This document shows positions 18,373 to 27,343 of a stretch of DNA of 64,000 nt, piece by piece. Source of the DNA: Bog-950 sp035299425 (GTDB lineage Bacteria; Bacteroidota; Bacteroidia; Chitinophagales; LD1); NCBI GenBank assembly GCA_035299425.1, contig DATGWP010000024.1:21470-85469 (forward strand), given 5' to 3'. A program made the translations under genes and the position numbers. Each line of letters starts with the position of its first letter. The first letter of the stretch is position 1. The notes under the pieces were generated by a model, which saw only the letters and a program-made list of their open reading frames with translations, was not told where the DNA came from and did no database searches.

Positions 18373-19449
18373 CTACATCATAGGGCAAGGCACCAATATT
18401 GGGGTGCTTAGGTTGCTTCGCTTAAAGCAGCCCTGGTAAATAATGGCTAACTCAAAACCACCGCGGCTACCGGTAGCCCCTTTCAGGCTGCTGGTATTAA
18501 TATCGTAAGCAAACAAAAATTTGGTATTGAACACCTGCACACCGGCGTTTATTACAGCGGCATCGGTGCCTGTAATGCGGTACCAGCCACCTATGCTTGG
18601 CACCACCAATGTCTTCGCTGTTTGAATATGGTATTCGAAACCGGTACCCACGTTGGCCTCCATAGCCTTGTTTTGATACTGGAATATAAAGTTAGGGGTG
18701 ATGTAAAAATTCTTTACCGGACGGATGCGCAGGCCCTCGTGTACTGTAAAGCGCATAGGCAGCTTTACGCTCTTATCGCCCAGGAAAGTTTCTTTGGGCT
18801 GCACTAAGTGATACACTGTGAAGCCAGTCATCATACCAATTACATCGTTAAAAGCGCTTTGGTGCAACAGGCCCGCCTGCATATCGAAATAACCTTTAGG
18901 CTTTACAAAGTTTTCGCCGTTGTTCTGGTTCAGGTTAAAATCCTGCATACCATTATCGAATTGCGCAGGGAAAGCCAATTGCTGCCATTGCAGGCTTTTA
19001 ACGGTATAGCCCAGCTGAATACCCAGGCCCAGAAAGTGGCGGTGGCTTTTGCCCAGCCCCTTATGAAAGGCGGCCGAAAGCATGGCACTGCTCATGGTTA
19101 ATTTGCTATCGCCGCTTTTGTCGCCTACAAACATAGCGCCTACTCCAAAAATATCGTTGGGCAGCTTGTTCTGCAGCAGCTTCATATCGAAGGATGCCGA
19201 GTAGGTGTTAAAGGGTGTAGATATGCTTCGCCACTGGTTGCGGTATATGCCGGCTGCCCTATAGCTACAATCTGTAACACCGGTTAGCGCCGGGTTAAGG
19301 TTTAGGGGGCTGGCATAAAACATACTAAAGTGGATATCCTGGGCGCTTAACCGCATGGTAGCACTAACAACGGTAAAGGCAATAAATAGACGTATAAGTA
19401 TCTTCAATCGGTAGGTTTTAATAATTGCATTAAAAATAGGAAAAATCAT
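18373..19449 (-). CDS. PorP/SprF family type IX secretion-associated outer membrane protein
   Basis: The ATG at 19449 is preferred over the GTG one codon earlier, giving 358 residues. A hydrophobic segment (about 16-36) ends RLSAQ and looks like a signal peptide after a 15-residue extension. Mature residues start DIHFSMFYASPLNLNPALTG, the hallmark of the PorP/SprF family, followed by YRNQW and regular amphipathic strands of a 14-stranded-type barrel. SprF in Flavobacterium is needed for secretion or display of SprB-type proteins with type B sorting domains; this gene heads the operon whose third gene is such a protein. The gap to the next gene is about 39 bp. A TAAATTTG box lies 43 bp upstream of the start. 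Confidence 0.93.
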   Translation of the reverse strand: MIFPIFNAIIKTYRLKILIRLFIAFTVVSATMRLSAQDIHFSMFYASPLNLNPALTGVTDCSYRAAGIYRNQWRSISTPFNTYSASFDMKLLQNKLPNDIFGVGAMFVGDKSGDSKLTMSSAMLSAAFHKGLGKSHRHFLGLGIQLGYTVKSLQWQQLAFPAQFDNGMQDFNLNQNNGENFVKPKGYFDMQAGLLHQSAFNDVIGMMTGFTVYHLVQPKETFLGDKSVKLPMRFTVHEGLRIRPVKNFYITPNFIFQYQNKAMEANVGTGFEYHIQTAKTLVVPSIGGWYRITGTDAAVINAGVQVFNTKFLFAYDINTSSLKGATGSRGGFELAIIYQGCFKRSNLSTPILVPCPMM

Positions 19450-19491
19450 CACGCCAAGGAAAGTGAAAAGGATTTATTTATTTTCGGGTTA

Positions 19492-19499
19492 CAAATTTA
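19492..19499 (-). promoter_or_regulatory. Candidate Bacteroidota -7 box (TAAATTTG) for the PorP/SprF operon
   Basis: On the minus strand TAAATTTG fits the TAnnTTTG consensus, 43 bp before the ATG and inside the 60-bp gap to the divergent lipoprotein gene. No clear TTTG -33 element is seen at the expected distance, so the call is tentative. Confidence 0.4.
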
Positions 19500-19509
19500 C
19501 GTTCAGCAT

Positions 19510-19698
19510 ATGAAGACTATCCTTTTGTTTTTTGCCATGGCAGCCATCCTGTTTTCGGTTAACTCGTGCAAAAACTGCACTGTATGCCACAACTACCCTG
19601 CTGCCGATGTAGAGTTATGCAAAAAGGATTTTGCCAGCGATGATTCGTATAACTCTGCCTTCCGCTCGTATGAGGGCATGGGGTATGAGTGTGATTAA
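19510..19698 (+). CDS. Small Cys-rich lipoprotein (paralogue family member 1)
   Basis: The protein has 62 residues. Residues 1-19 form a lipoprotein signal with lipobox-like SVNSC. The mature part is about 43 residues with the pattern C-K-N-C-x2-C, then LCKKDF and a terminal EGMGYEC. Two other genes in the window (25080-25268 and 47570-47770) encode proteins of the same size, with the same SCK start, CxxC and C-x-x-D-[FY] motif; the copy at 47570 also ends with EGMGYSC. I do not recognise a named family. It is likely a lipid-anchored envelope protein, and the cysteines could bind metal or form disulfides. A 72-bp dispersed repeat begins 21 bp after the stop codon. Confidence 0.8.
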   Translation: MKTILLFFAMAAILFSVNSCKNCTVCHNYPAADVELCKKDFASDDSYNSAFRSYEGMGYECD

Positions 19699-19718
19699 AG
19701 GCCGGCCCTTAAATCCCG

Positions 19719-19790
19719 ACCACCTCGTCTCGCTTCGCGAGCCACTCCTCCTTAAATGCCGCCGTGTTGCGGCGAAGGAGGAGAGTTTAA
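19719..19790 (+). repeat. 72-bp dispersed two-hairpin repeat, copy 1
   Basis: The reverse complement matches 63271-63342 at 67 of 72 positions. It contains a perfect small hairpin CTCGC-TTC/GAA-GCGAG type and a larger GC-rich imperfect hairpin with CTCCTCCTT and AAGGAGGAG arms around CGCCG and CGGCG. Both copies sit just 3' of a gene in the same orientation relative to it. It does not encode a plausible protein. Confidence 0.85.
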
Positions 19791-19907
19791 CAGCCCCAAC
19801 GCAGTAACAGCCAATACAAAATGTGTTTGCCACATGGGCACAAAGAAGGGCGGAATACAGCCTATGCAGCTGCAGAAAAAAACACACTTTTTTGCGAAGC
19901 GCAAAAT

Positions 19908-20006
19908 GTGTCAACCCAAAACACAATTAACCAGCTGATTATCAGGAAAGTAAAATTTTAGGTGTCAACCCAAAACTTGAGAATGTGTCAACCTGGGTGT
20001 TTTGGG
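19908..20006. repeat. GTGTCAACCCAAAAC direct repeats, possible relic of a mobile-element end
   Basis: Two identical 15-bp copies start 54 bp apart, and GTGTCAACC recurs 23 bp later followed by GTTTTGGG, the complement of CCCAAAAC, at 19999-20006. Tandem short repeats opening TGTCAACC resemble the terminal transposase-binding repeats of IS21- and IS481-type elements. No transposase remains nearby, so this would be a remnant; an operator array is the alternative. Confidence 0.4.
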
Positions 20007-20093
20007 ATTACATTTTTTATATTAAAATAAATAATAATTTATTGAATGTAAAAGTATAGTACTCTATTGCTATCCTCTTTTAGTATACCCACT

Positions 20094-23000
20094 CTATAAC
20101 TTAATGAGCTTTTGGGTGAAGATGTTGCCATTAGCCGAAACACGGATGGTATATACTCCAGCCGCAACAGTTATGCTTATTTCTGACCTGGCCGTAGTTA
20201 CTTGTAAATGGTATACTAACCGGCCTGTTGCATCAAATATTTCTGCAATCATACCCGGAATAAAATTTCCAACTTCCAAAGTCCAGTTACCGTTTTGCAA
20301 GGGATTGGGATATACAAGCACTTTCTGATCTGAAAGAACAGCGAGTCCATTGTACAGAAACTGAACTGATGGAGATGTACCTGTGCAGCCATCGGCGTTG
20401 GTTACCTCTACAGAATAATTGCCGGATTGAATTGGCGCATAGGTTGCAGATGTAGCACCAGGTATAGCCTGTGTTCCGACATACCATTGATAAGAAGCGC
20501 CCGGGCCTGCCTGCAACACCGCTCCGTTTACTGCTACGACCGGTGCCGGAATTGACGATTGGATAATCACCAGTTCGTTAGAGGCAAAAGAGCAACTGGC
20601 CTCATCGGTTACAGTAACCAAATAAGAGCCGGGAGTAGAAACTGAAATGCACTGCAAACTTTCGGTATTGCTCCACAAATAACTGCTGTACCCTCCCGGA
20701 GCGCATATTACAGCAGTATCGCTGCCACACAATACATTTCTATCTGTTACAATTGTTGGACCGCCCATTCTAAATGGATTGAGTAAAATTACGGTATCGT
20801 AAACGCAGCCCATGGAATCAACAGCGCGGAAAGAATACACTCCCCCGGCCAGCGAACCAATTTGCGAATTGTTGCTGAAGATTACACTATCACGCATCCA
20901 CACTATATCTACCGGTTGGGCAGCCGTAATGCCGGTAACTTCTATACTACCATTGTTTAGCCCACAAGTAGGCTGTACTATAGCAAATGAGGCAGATACC
21001 GGTAGGCTTTGCTGCACATTAACCGATTGGGTTGCAGAACAAATACTATCGCTTACTGTAACGGAGTATATACCCGGCGATAGATTGGTGATATTATCCC
21101 CGGTGGTGCCGTTGCTCCATATATACGTATAACTGCCGGCGCCTGCAACCATTGCCGTAACAGAACCATTATTGTAACCACAGGTAGTATTATGGGCTAC
21201 TAAAACAAGCGGTAACACTGCTGATTCTACCACCTGTGTGGATGCAGTGGCCGAACACCCGGCGCCCTGACTGACAGTAACGGAATAATTGCCCCCCGGA
21301 AGATTAGCTATGGTAGCACCTGATGAATTGTTGCTCCATACATACGTATAGTTACCAGGCACCACCGGCGTAGCCGTTACGGTACCATTATTTTGCCCGC
21401 AATACGCATTAGTAGAAATTAATTCTACGTTAAATGAGTTAGTATCGCCCACAACTATAGTAGCCACAGCAGGGCATGCTGCCGCATCGGACTCTATCAA
21501 GCTTACACTATCTATAGCAAAACCTGGGTCGGTGCCCTGACCATCGTTATTATTAACCCAACGGAATGCAAATCTGAAATTCGATTTATCCTGAAAGGCT
21601 GAAGGTATATTTACAGTAGCATAGGAGCAGGCCTGCACATTGCTGTACTTTGTTGGCATATCTAACCATGTAAGGCCGCTATCGGCACTAAAACGAACCA
21701 GGCCATAATCGGATACACCATCTCCGCCCACCTGATACTTAAACTTCAATGCAAGATGATCTCTACCCACCGTAGAAATAGGGGGAGAAATAGCGCAAAC
21801 ATCTGTAGTAGCTTCGCCTAATATGGGATTAGGAATTGGGGAGCCCTGATTATAGGTACATTCGGCCTCACCCAGACATGCAAAAGAAGCAGGGTTACAA
21901 GTTATATGCAGGTAGTTGCCGGCATTACAGTTGCAATCTGTGTTATTATTAATTGTCCACAGATTAGGTGTTGCGCTATTGTTACCCGGCCCATTGGCAA
22001 AAGTCCATCCATTGGTAATGCTATTAAAATTTTCAGTATAAAAAATAAAATCGGCTAAAGCAGCAGGGGTTACCGTAACTGTATAGCTACCTGGCGCAAG
22101 GCCTGCAATAGTAGAAGTTGTTTGCCCATTACTCCATAAATACGCATTGGCACCACCGTTTGCCATAGCCGTGGCTGTGCCATTGTTATTGCCACAAAAT
22201 GCCGGCGTAGAATTAAAAACAAAAGATATATCAGCCGGTGCACCTTCTATTACTGCACTATCAATAGAACTACAATTGCCCGGGCCCGTAACAGTAACAT
22301 AATAAGTACCTACAGGCACATTACTAATTGCCGACGACCAGCTATTGTTACTCCAGTGATACGTAAAAGGGCCAGTGCTATTGTCTACGGTAACAAAAGC
22401 ATCGCCACCATGGCAGTTGTTGGTGGTGGTTACGGTAACAACCGGAGGCGTATAATCACCAACCTGGGCTACAGCAGTAGCTGAACAGCTTAGCCCATCT
22501 GTAACTGTTACCGTGTAACTACCCGCAGATAAGAAGTAAATTGAAGAATACTGTCCGCCATTTGACCATGAATATTGAAAAGGCCCATTGCAACTTGCGA
22601 CCTGCACCGTAGCAGCCCCATTACTTACATTACAATTGGTATTAGTAGTCAGAACATTTAAAGACATAGCGCACTCGTTTGGAGCTGCCGGAGAAATCTC
22701 CACATCATCTATATAATAATAGATATACGGATTTACGAAAGCCGGACCACAATGATGGGGGCATACGGTAGTACTGGTATCGTTTTTAAAATTACCTATT
22801 ATAAAATATTGTTCGCCGCCAGTAGCCGTATACAACCACTTCAACTCGACCCAATTGGTGGTATCCATTATACACGGACCGCAATAGCTTAACTGCGGTG
22901 TTACATTAATTATGGGCTGGCCCGCGCAACCATCGCGCATATAAAGTGTATTAGAAAAATAAACACCGATATCATCGCTGCCAGCCATTATATCTTCTGG

Positions 23001-23417
23001 CAGGCTTACATAAAACCGGACTATATATGACTGACCGGCTACCAAAGGAGAGGATGTGTGGCCCTGTATATATTCCCTGTAATTATCGTTTGCCAGGTTA
23101 CAGGATGATTGCCCTTCTGCCAGGATAATGCCTGCATGATTTGTACCGGTACGCGAAGGTTGATAGCCAAGCAGAGCATTAGGGCTGTTAGCGCCCCCAT
23201 TAAGCGGAGAACAGGTAGCATAAATGTCGGTAGTAGTGCAGCTGTTTGATCCGCTATTGCCAGTAGACCAGTCCACCACGAGCGGAAACTCGCTTATGCC
23301 ACCCGGACATGCGGTTACAACTTCGAAGGATGGGTTAAGAACGAGATTTTGAGATCTGGCGCTAAATGCTGCTAAACAGCAACACCACAGCAGGATAATG
23401 TGCCGGGTTTTTTTCAT
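20094..23417 (-). CDS. T9SS type A-sorted secreted protein with SprB-like repeats
   Basis: The protein has 1,107 residues and a signal peptide (1-22, ending SARSQ). The N-terminal part (about 23-245) is a jelly-roll module found in Bacteroidota surface proteins (NLVLNPSFEVVTACPGG, FYVSLPEDIMAGSDDIGVYF, YYYIDDVEI). About six SprB-like repeats follow (pattern C-x-x-x-NG-x-x-x-V...Y-x-W-SNG...YSVTVTD), interrupted after the third by a second jelly-roll domain (about 455-650, FRFAFRWVNNNDGQG). An Ig-like domain precedes a type A T9SS sorting domain in the last 80 residues (VLVYPNPLQNGNWTL, GVYTIRVS, QKLIKL). It is expected to be exported and surface attached. SprB repeats occur in adhesins of gliding bacteria, but the ligand here is unknown. 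A terminator separates it from ahcY upstream. Confidence 0.88.
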   Translation of the reverse strand: MKKTRHIILLWCCCLAAFSARSQNLVLNPSFEVVTACPGGISEFPLVVDWSTGNSGSNSCTTTDIYATCSPLNGGANSPNALLGYQPSRTGTNHAGIILAEGQSSCNLANDNYREYIQGHTSSPLVAGQSYIVRFYVSLPEDIMAGSDDIGVYFSNTLYMRDGCAGQPIINVTPQLSYCGPCIMDTTNWVELKWLYTATGGEQYFIIGNFKNDTSTTVCPHHCGPAFVNPYIYYYIDDVEISPAAPNECAMSLNVLTTNTNCNVSNGAATVQVASCNGPFQYSWSNGGQYSSIYFLSAGSYTVTVTDGLSCSATAVAQVGDYTPPVVTVTTTNNCHGGDAFVTVDNSTGPFTYHWSNNSWSSAISNVPVGTYYVTVTGPGNCSSIDSAVIEGAPADISFVFNSTPAFCGNNNGTATAMANGGANAYLWSNGQTTSTIAGLAPGSYTVTVTPAALADFIFYTENFNSITNGWTFANGPGNNSATPNLWTINNNTDCNCNAGNYLHITCNPASFACLGEAECTYNQGSPIPNPILGEATTDVCAISPPISTVGRDHLALKFKYQVGGDGVSDYGLVRFSADSGLTWLDMPTKYSNVQACSYATVNIPSAFQDKSNFRFAFRWVNNNDGQGTDPGFAIDSVSLIESDAAACPAVATIVVGDTNSFNVELISTNAYCGQNNGTVTATPVVPGNYTYVWSNNSSGATIANLPGGNYSVTVSQGAGCSATASTQVVESAVLPLVLVAHNTTCGYNNGSVTAMVAGAGSYTYIWSNGTTGDNITNLSPGIYSVTVSDSICSATQSVNVQQSLPVSASFAIVQPTCGLNNGSIEVTGITAAQPVDIVWMRDSVIFSNNSQIGSLAGGVYSFRAVDSMGCVYDTVILLNPFRMGGPTIVTDRNVLCGSDTAVICAPGGYSSYLWSNTESLQCISVSTPGSYLVTVTDEASCSFASNELVIIQSSIPAPVVAVNGAVLQAGPGASYQWYVGTQAIPGATSATYAPIQSGNYSVEVTNADGCTGTSPSVQFLYNGLAVLSDQKVLVYPNPLQNGNWTLEVGNFIPGMIAEIFDATGRLVYHLQVTTARSEISITVAAGVYTIRVSANGNIFTQKLIKL

Positions 23418-23475
23418 AGTGTTCAGGTTATAGGTAACACTAATATATAAAAAGGTTCTGGATTTGACCTAAAAC

Positions 23476-23509
23476 AAAAAAAGAGCAACCCCTTTCGAGA
23501 TTGCTCTTT
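23476..23509 (-). terminator. Intrinsic terminator downstream of ahcY
   Basis: A 9-bp stem (AAAGAGCAA with TTGCTCTTT) at 23480-23509 is followed on the minus strand by a T run. It lies between the ahcY stop codon and the start of the next minus-strand gene. T-rich sequence on the other side means it could work in both directions. Confidence 0.85.
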
Positions 23510-23556
23510 ATATTTTTTAAGGCCGCCGGCGTGAGCCAACGACCTGAAAGTTAATA

Positions 23557-24876
23557 CTAGTAACGGTAAGCCTCTGGCTTGTAAGGGCCGGTCTTTTTAA
23601 CGCCGATGTAGTTGGCTTGCTTGTCGTTCAGTTCTTCTAATTCCACACCAATTTTCTCAAGGTGTAGTTTAGCTACCATTTCGTCCAGGTGCTTAGGCAA
23701 AGTGTAAACGCGGTTTTCGTAGCGTTCTGCATGCTGCCATAATTCTAACTGGGCAAGTGTTTGGTTGGTGAACGAGTTGCTCATTACAAACGAAGGGTGG
23801 CCTGTTGCGCAACCTAAGTTAACCAAGCGGCCTTCGGCCAATACGATGATATCTTTACCATCTACAGTGTACTTATCTACCTGTGGCTTGATAACATCTT
23901 TGGTAGTGCCATAGTTAGCGTTTAACCATGCCATATCAATTTCGTTATCGAAGTGGCCAATGTTGCACACTACAGCGTTGTGTTTCATAGCACGGAAGTG
24001 CTTATCCTGTATAATATCGCAGTTACCGGTAGCAGTTACAATGATGTCAGCCTCGGCAATGGCAGTGTCCATTTTCTTAACTTCGTAGCCTTCCATAGCT
24101 GCCTGAAGTGCGCAGATAGGGTCGATTTCGGTTACAATAACACGCACACCTGCGTTGCTTAATGAATCGGCAGAACCTTTACCTACATCGCCAAAACCAG
24201 CTACAACAGCTACTTTACCGGCCATCATAAGGTCAGTTGCACGACGGATAGCATCTACTAAGCTTTCGCGGCAGCCGTACTTGTTATCAAACTTAGATTT
24301 GGTAACAGAGTCGTTGATGTTGATAGCAGGCAATAAAAGCGAGCCATTCTTTTCTCTCTCATATAAACGGTGAACACCGGTAGTAGTCTCTTCAGAGATA
24401 CCACGGATGCCTTGTACCAACTCAGGGTATTTATCAAATACCATGTTGGTAAGGTCGCCACCATCATCTAATATCATGTTCAAAGCCTTGCCGCCTTCGA
24501 AAGCGAAAAGAGTTTGCTCGATACACCAGTTAAATTCTTCCTCGTTCATACCTTTCCAGGCAAACACAGGGAAACCTGCAGCAGCAATAGCAGCAGCAGC
24601 CTGATCTTGTGTAGAGAAGATATTGCATGAACTCCAGGTAACTTCTGCACCCAGTTCGGCAAGTGTTTCAATCAAAACAGCTGTTTGAATGGTCATGTGC
24701 AGACAGCCGGCAATACGAGCACCTTTCAGGGGCTTCTCTTTACCATGCTTGGCGCGCAGGGCCATTAATCCCGGCATTTCGGCCTCAGCCAATTTAATTT
24801 CTTTACGGCCCCACTCTGCAAGGCTCATATCTTTTACTTTGTAGTTCACCTTTGTTTCGGTTGATGTATTTGACAT
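23557..24876 (-). CDS. ahcY: Adenosylhomocysteinase (S-adenosyl-L-homocysteine hydrolase)
   Basis: At 439 residues this has the usual length. It hydrolyses S-adenosylhomocysteine to adenosine and homocysteine in the cytoplasm, clearing the product inhibitor of methyltransferases. Family motifs are clear: substrate-binding region LKGARIAGCLHMTIQTAVLIE, WSSCNIFSTQDQAAAA, DDGGDLTNMV, the NAD-binding Rossmann fold (VVAGFGDVGKGSADSL), ICALQAAMEGYEV and the C-terminal tail ending GPYKPEAYRY. The gene is monocistronic, with a TAAATTTG promoter-like box close to the start and a hairpin terminator. No SAH riboswitch is evident in the short leader. Confidence 0.98.
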   Translation of the reverse strand: MSNTSTETKVNYKVKDMSLAEWGRKEIKLAEAEMPGLMALRAKHGKEKPLKGARIAGCLHMTIQTAVLIETLAELGAEVTWSSCNIFSTQDQAAAAIAAAGFPVFAWKGMNEEEFNWCIEQTLFAFEGGKALNMILDDGGDLTNMVFDKYPELVQGIRGISEETTTGVHRLYEREKNGSLLLPAININDSVTKSKFDNKYGCRESLVDAIRRATDLMMAGKVAVVAGFGDVGKGSADSLSNAGVRVIVTEIDPICALQAAMEGYEVKKMDTAIAEADIIVTATGNCDIIQDKHFRAMKHNAVVCNIGHFDNEIDMAWLNANYGTTKDVIKPQVDKYTVDGKDIIVLAEGRLVNLGCATGHPSFVMSNSFTNQTLAQLELWQHAERYENRVYTLPKHLDEMVAKLHLEKIGVELEELNDKQANYIGVKKTGPYKPEAYRY

Positions 24877-24895
24877 AGTTTAATTTTAGAAGGCG

Positions 24896-24903
24896 CAAAT
24901 TTA
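24896..24903 (-). promoter_or_regulatory. Candidate -7 box (TAAATTTG) of ahcY
   Basis: On the minus strand TAAATTTG matches TAnnTTTG and lies 19 bp before the ATG, implying a very short leader. An ATTG lies upstream at a shorter spacing than the usual -33 element. Confidence 0.45.
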
Positions 24904-25023
24904 CTAAAAAACAGGACAATTTATGTGGTTTATTAAGCGGATTAGTTAATAAGTGTGTGGGTTAACAATCGGCTGCATATACCCTTGTAAAACAATGATT
25001 TGGGAAATTTGTTCGATAAAGCT

Positions 25024-25054
25024 GATAAAAAAAGCCGTTTCTTTCGAAACGGCT
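25024..25054 (-). terminator. Intrinsic terminator of the small Cys-rich lipoprotein gene at 25080
   Basis: A 9-bp stem (AGCCGTTTC with GAAACGGCT) and 4-nt loop at 25033-25054 is followed on the minus strand by seven T. It lies about 25 bp after the stop codon of the small gene upstream. Confidence 0.9.
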
Positions 25055-25079
25055 CTTACAATTAAATTTGAATTAACGA

Positions 25080-25268
25080 CTAGTCCCAAGTACCACCACT
25101 TGCAGTGCAAGCAGCCTTAAGGGCGTCAAGCTGCGTAGAAGAGTAATCATCTGAGCAGTACTCAGACTTAGTACCGCTAACAGTACAGGTGTTACAGCCT
25201 TTTTTACATGACGAAACTGAAGTAGAAAGGGCTGCAAGAGCCAAAACAGAGAACAATAACTTTTTCAT
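25080..25268 (-). CDS. Small Cys-rich lipoprotein (paralogue family member 2)
   Basis: From the ATG at 25268 (a TTG two codons earlier is less likely) the protein has 62 residues. The signal MKKLLFSVLALAALSTSVSSC ends in a lipobox Cys. The short mature chain has KKGCNTC, EYCSDDY and a late Cys in KAACTASGGTWD. It shares signal, SCK start, CxxC and C-x-x-D-[FY] with the proteins at 19510 and 47570 but has one extra residue before the first CxxC and a different end. The family is not recognised; function unknown. It has its own terminator and looks monocistronic. Confidence 0.8.
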   Translation of the reverse strand: MKKLLFSVLALAALSTSVSSCKKGCNTCTVSGTKSEYCSDDYSSTQLDALKAACTASGGTWD

Positions 25269-25489
25269 AGTCAAATTGGGGTTTAAATGAAATAATAAAA
25301 TAAATATATGGCTTTATATTTAACTGCAAAATTTTCGCGCATATTTTTTTATTTACCCAATCAACTAATTATCAACACGTAAACTTACTTCTCGCCCGGT
25401 AATGAGAGTACAGATATATACTTAAAAAGAAGTAAGATATGAGCTAATTTGGGCAATAAAAAGGAGAATTACGCAAAATAATATATGGT

Positions 25490-27310
25490 TTATTGCCTCT
25501 TCTTTTCAGCAATCCAGCTATTTATTAACTCCTCTAAAGTGGTAAGCGACACGGCACCATTGGTAAGCACTACATCGTGAAACTGGCGGATGTCAAACTT
25601 ATCGCCCAGTTCTTTTTTAGCATGTGCACGCAGGTCTAGTATTTTCATCATGCCCACTTTGTAGCCTGTGGCCTGGCCGGGCCATAAAAAGTAGCGCTCA
25701 ATCTCTTTTTCTATATCGCCTTTGGCATTGGCTGTGTTTTGCAAAAAGTATTCGATAGCCTGCTCGCGGGTCCAATGCTTGGTATGTATACCGGCATCTA
25801 CCACCAGGCGCGCTGCGCGGAAAATTTCCATGCTCAGGCGCCCGAAATCAGAATAAGGGTCTTCATACTTACCTGCTTCCTTACCCAGCTTTTCGGCATA
25901 CAGGGCCCAGCCTTCTATATATGAGGTAAAGAACTCGTGCTTGCGAAACTCCGGCAGCCCCTTTAACTCCTGCGCAATAGCAATTTGCATGTGGTGGCCC
26001 GGTATAGCCTCGTGGTAGGTAAGGGCCTCCATCTGGTATTTGGGCTCATCGTCCATATTGTAGCAGTTTACATAATAGCGGGCAGGGCGCGAGCCATCTT
26101 CTGCAGCATCTTCGTAGAAAGCACCACCGGCGCTTTTGGCACGGAAGGCCTCTACCTCTTTAACCACCAACTCTGCTTTGGGCAAGGTGGCAAAAAGCTG
26201 TGGCAACAGCACCCGCATGGTATCTATATACTTATTGGCATCGGCCAGTACTTCTTTTCTACCGGTAGCATCGTTGGTGTATTTAAAGCGCTTATCGGTG
26301 CGCACGTATTCGAAAAACTGCTGCAGAGAATCGCTGCCAAAGTTTACCTGCTTCATTATCACGCGCATTTCATCCTGTATGCGGGCTACCTCTTTAAGCC
26401 CGGTTTGGTAAACATCTTCGGCGCTCATGTCAGTAGTGGTATGAAAACGCAATTGGGCATTGTAATAGTCACCGCCATTGGGCATGCTCCATGCACCCTT
26501 CTCGCCATTGGCTTTTGCTTTGGGTTCAATGGTTAACCAATAATCGAGCAGGCGCTGGTAGCTGCTTTTTACAGTAGTGCGGATAGTTTCGGCGGCTTGC
26601 GCTTTTAGCATGCCTTTTACCGAGCCATCTGTTTTAAGGGCATCTACCTTAGAAGAGAAATCGCTGAGTAACACATTGTTTTCATCGCTCTTATCACAGT
26701 TGGCTATAAAGGTTTTCAAATCTTCGGTTACATATTTAAAGGTAAAGTAGGGTGGAACAACACCTATTTCTTCGCTCTTTTTTAGGTTAACCAGTGTTTG
26801 GTCGAATACCTTATCTATCTTTTTCAACCGGCTTAGGTAAGCCTCGGCATCGGTAACCGAATCTACGCGGTGAACGTTTACCAGGAAAGCGGGCAGGTCG
26901 TTATGTATACCGCCCATTTGTGTAATTTCGAAACCATGGTGGCGCCATTTATTGCCCTCTTCCCAACGCTTAATGTCTTCTTCAAACATGCGCACGCTGA
27001 GCTTTGTCTGGGCATCTAAAGCATCCAGGTTGAAGTTCTTTTTAATAGAATCTATCACGGCTTTTGAAATGGCCAGTTCTTTATCGGCGTTCTCATCGCT
27101 GCGGTCGCTCCAGCTATCGTAATCGGTTTTAAGCCCCAGTGAAGAAGCCTGCTCGGGGTTGCGGGCAATGGCTTCGTCGTATTTAAGGTCGAAGAAATCG
27201 TTTACCTTTTTCGATTCGGCTGCTATTTCTTCGGCACTGTATGTTTTAGTCTGGTTTTTCATATTGCAGGATGCTAATAGAATAAGAAGATATATGGGAA
27301 AGTGTTTCAT
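25490..27310 (-). CDS. DUF885 family lipoprotein, putative zinc peptidase-like protein
   Basis: The protein has 606 residues, and the N-terminus (MKHFPIYLLILLASC) ends in a lipobox Cys at residue 15. The chain is largely helical and matches the DUF885 family in length and in its key motif HEAIPGHHMQIAIAQEL (about residue 440), followed by FFTSYIEGWALYAEKLG and a C-terminal LPGQ-like stretch FLWPGQATGYKVG. The HExxxGHH motif and downstream Glu resemble a gluzincin-type metal site; family members are often annotated as peptidases or dipeptide carboxypeptidase-like. It would act on the periplasmic side as a lipid-anchored enzyme. The substrate is unknown. The DinB gene upstream ends 33 bp before its start on the same strand. 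Confidence 0.88.
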   Translation of the reverse strand: MKHFPIYLLILLASCNMKNQTKTYSAEEIAAESKKVNDFFDLKYDEAIARNPEQASSLGLKTDYDSWSDRSDENADKELAISKAVIDSIKKNFNLDALDAQTKLSVRMFEEDIKRWEEGNKWRHHGFEITQMGGIHNDLPAFLVNVHRVDSVTDAEAYLSRLKKIDKVFDQTLVNLKKSEEIGVVPPYFTFKYVTEDLKTFIANCDKSDENNVLLSDFSSKVDALKTDGSVKGMLKAQAAETIRTTVKSSYQRLLDYWLTIEPKAKANGEKGAWSMPNGGDYYNAQLRFHTTTDMSAEDVYQTGLKEVARIQDEMRVIMKQVNFGSDSLQQFFEYVRTDKRFKYTNDATGRKEVLADANKYIDTMRVLLPQLFATLPKAELVVKEVEAFRAKSAGGAFYEDAAEDGSRPARYYVNCYNMDDEPKYQMEALTYHEAIPGHHMQIAIAQELKGLPEFRKHEFFTSYIEGWALYAEKLGKEAGKYEDPYSDFGRLSMEIFRAARLVVDAGIHTKHWTREQAIEYFLQNTANAKGDIEKEIERYFLWPGQATGYKVGMMKILDLRAHAKKELGDKFDIRQFHDVVLTNGAVSLTTLEELINSWIAEKKRQ

Positions 27311-27343
27311 GTGTGTTAATGTGTTGTTGCTTTAATATCAAGG

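Larger units (their letters stand above)
19699..20093. other. Intergenic region with dispersed repeat and GTGTCAACC iterons
   Basis: This 395-bp stretch has no supportable gene. It holds the 72-bp dispersed repeat (19719-19790), an imperfect inverted repeat around 19885-19911, and two exact copies of GTGTCAACCCAAAAC (19908-19922 and 19962-19976) with a third partial copy GTGTCAACC at 19985-19993. An AT-rich tract follows to the next gene. Confidence 0.7.

Noticed and set aside
19615..19938. Open frames over the 72-bp repeat on both strands
   Set aside because: They are low-complexity, Arg/Ser- or Cys-rich products of the repeat itself, with no start context or homology that I recognise.
24877..25023. 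Possible SAM or SAH riboswitch before ahcY
   Set aside because: The likely leader is only about 20 bases, and no conserved riboswitch core was visible.
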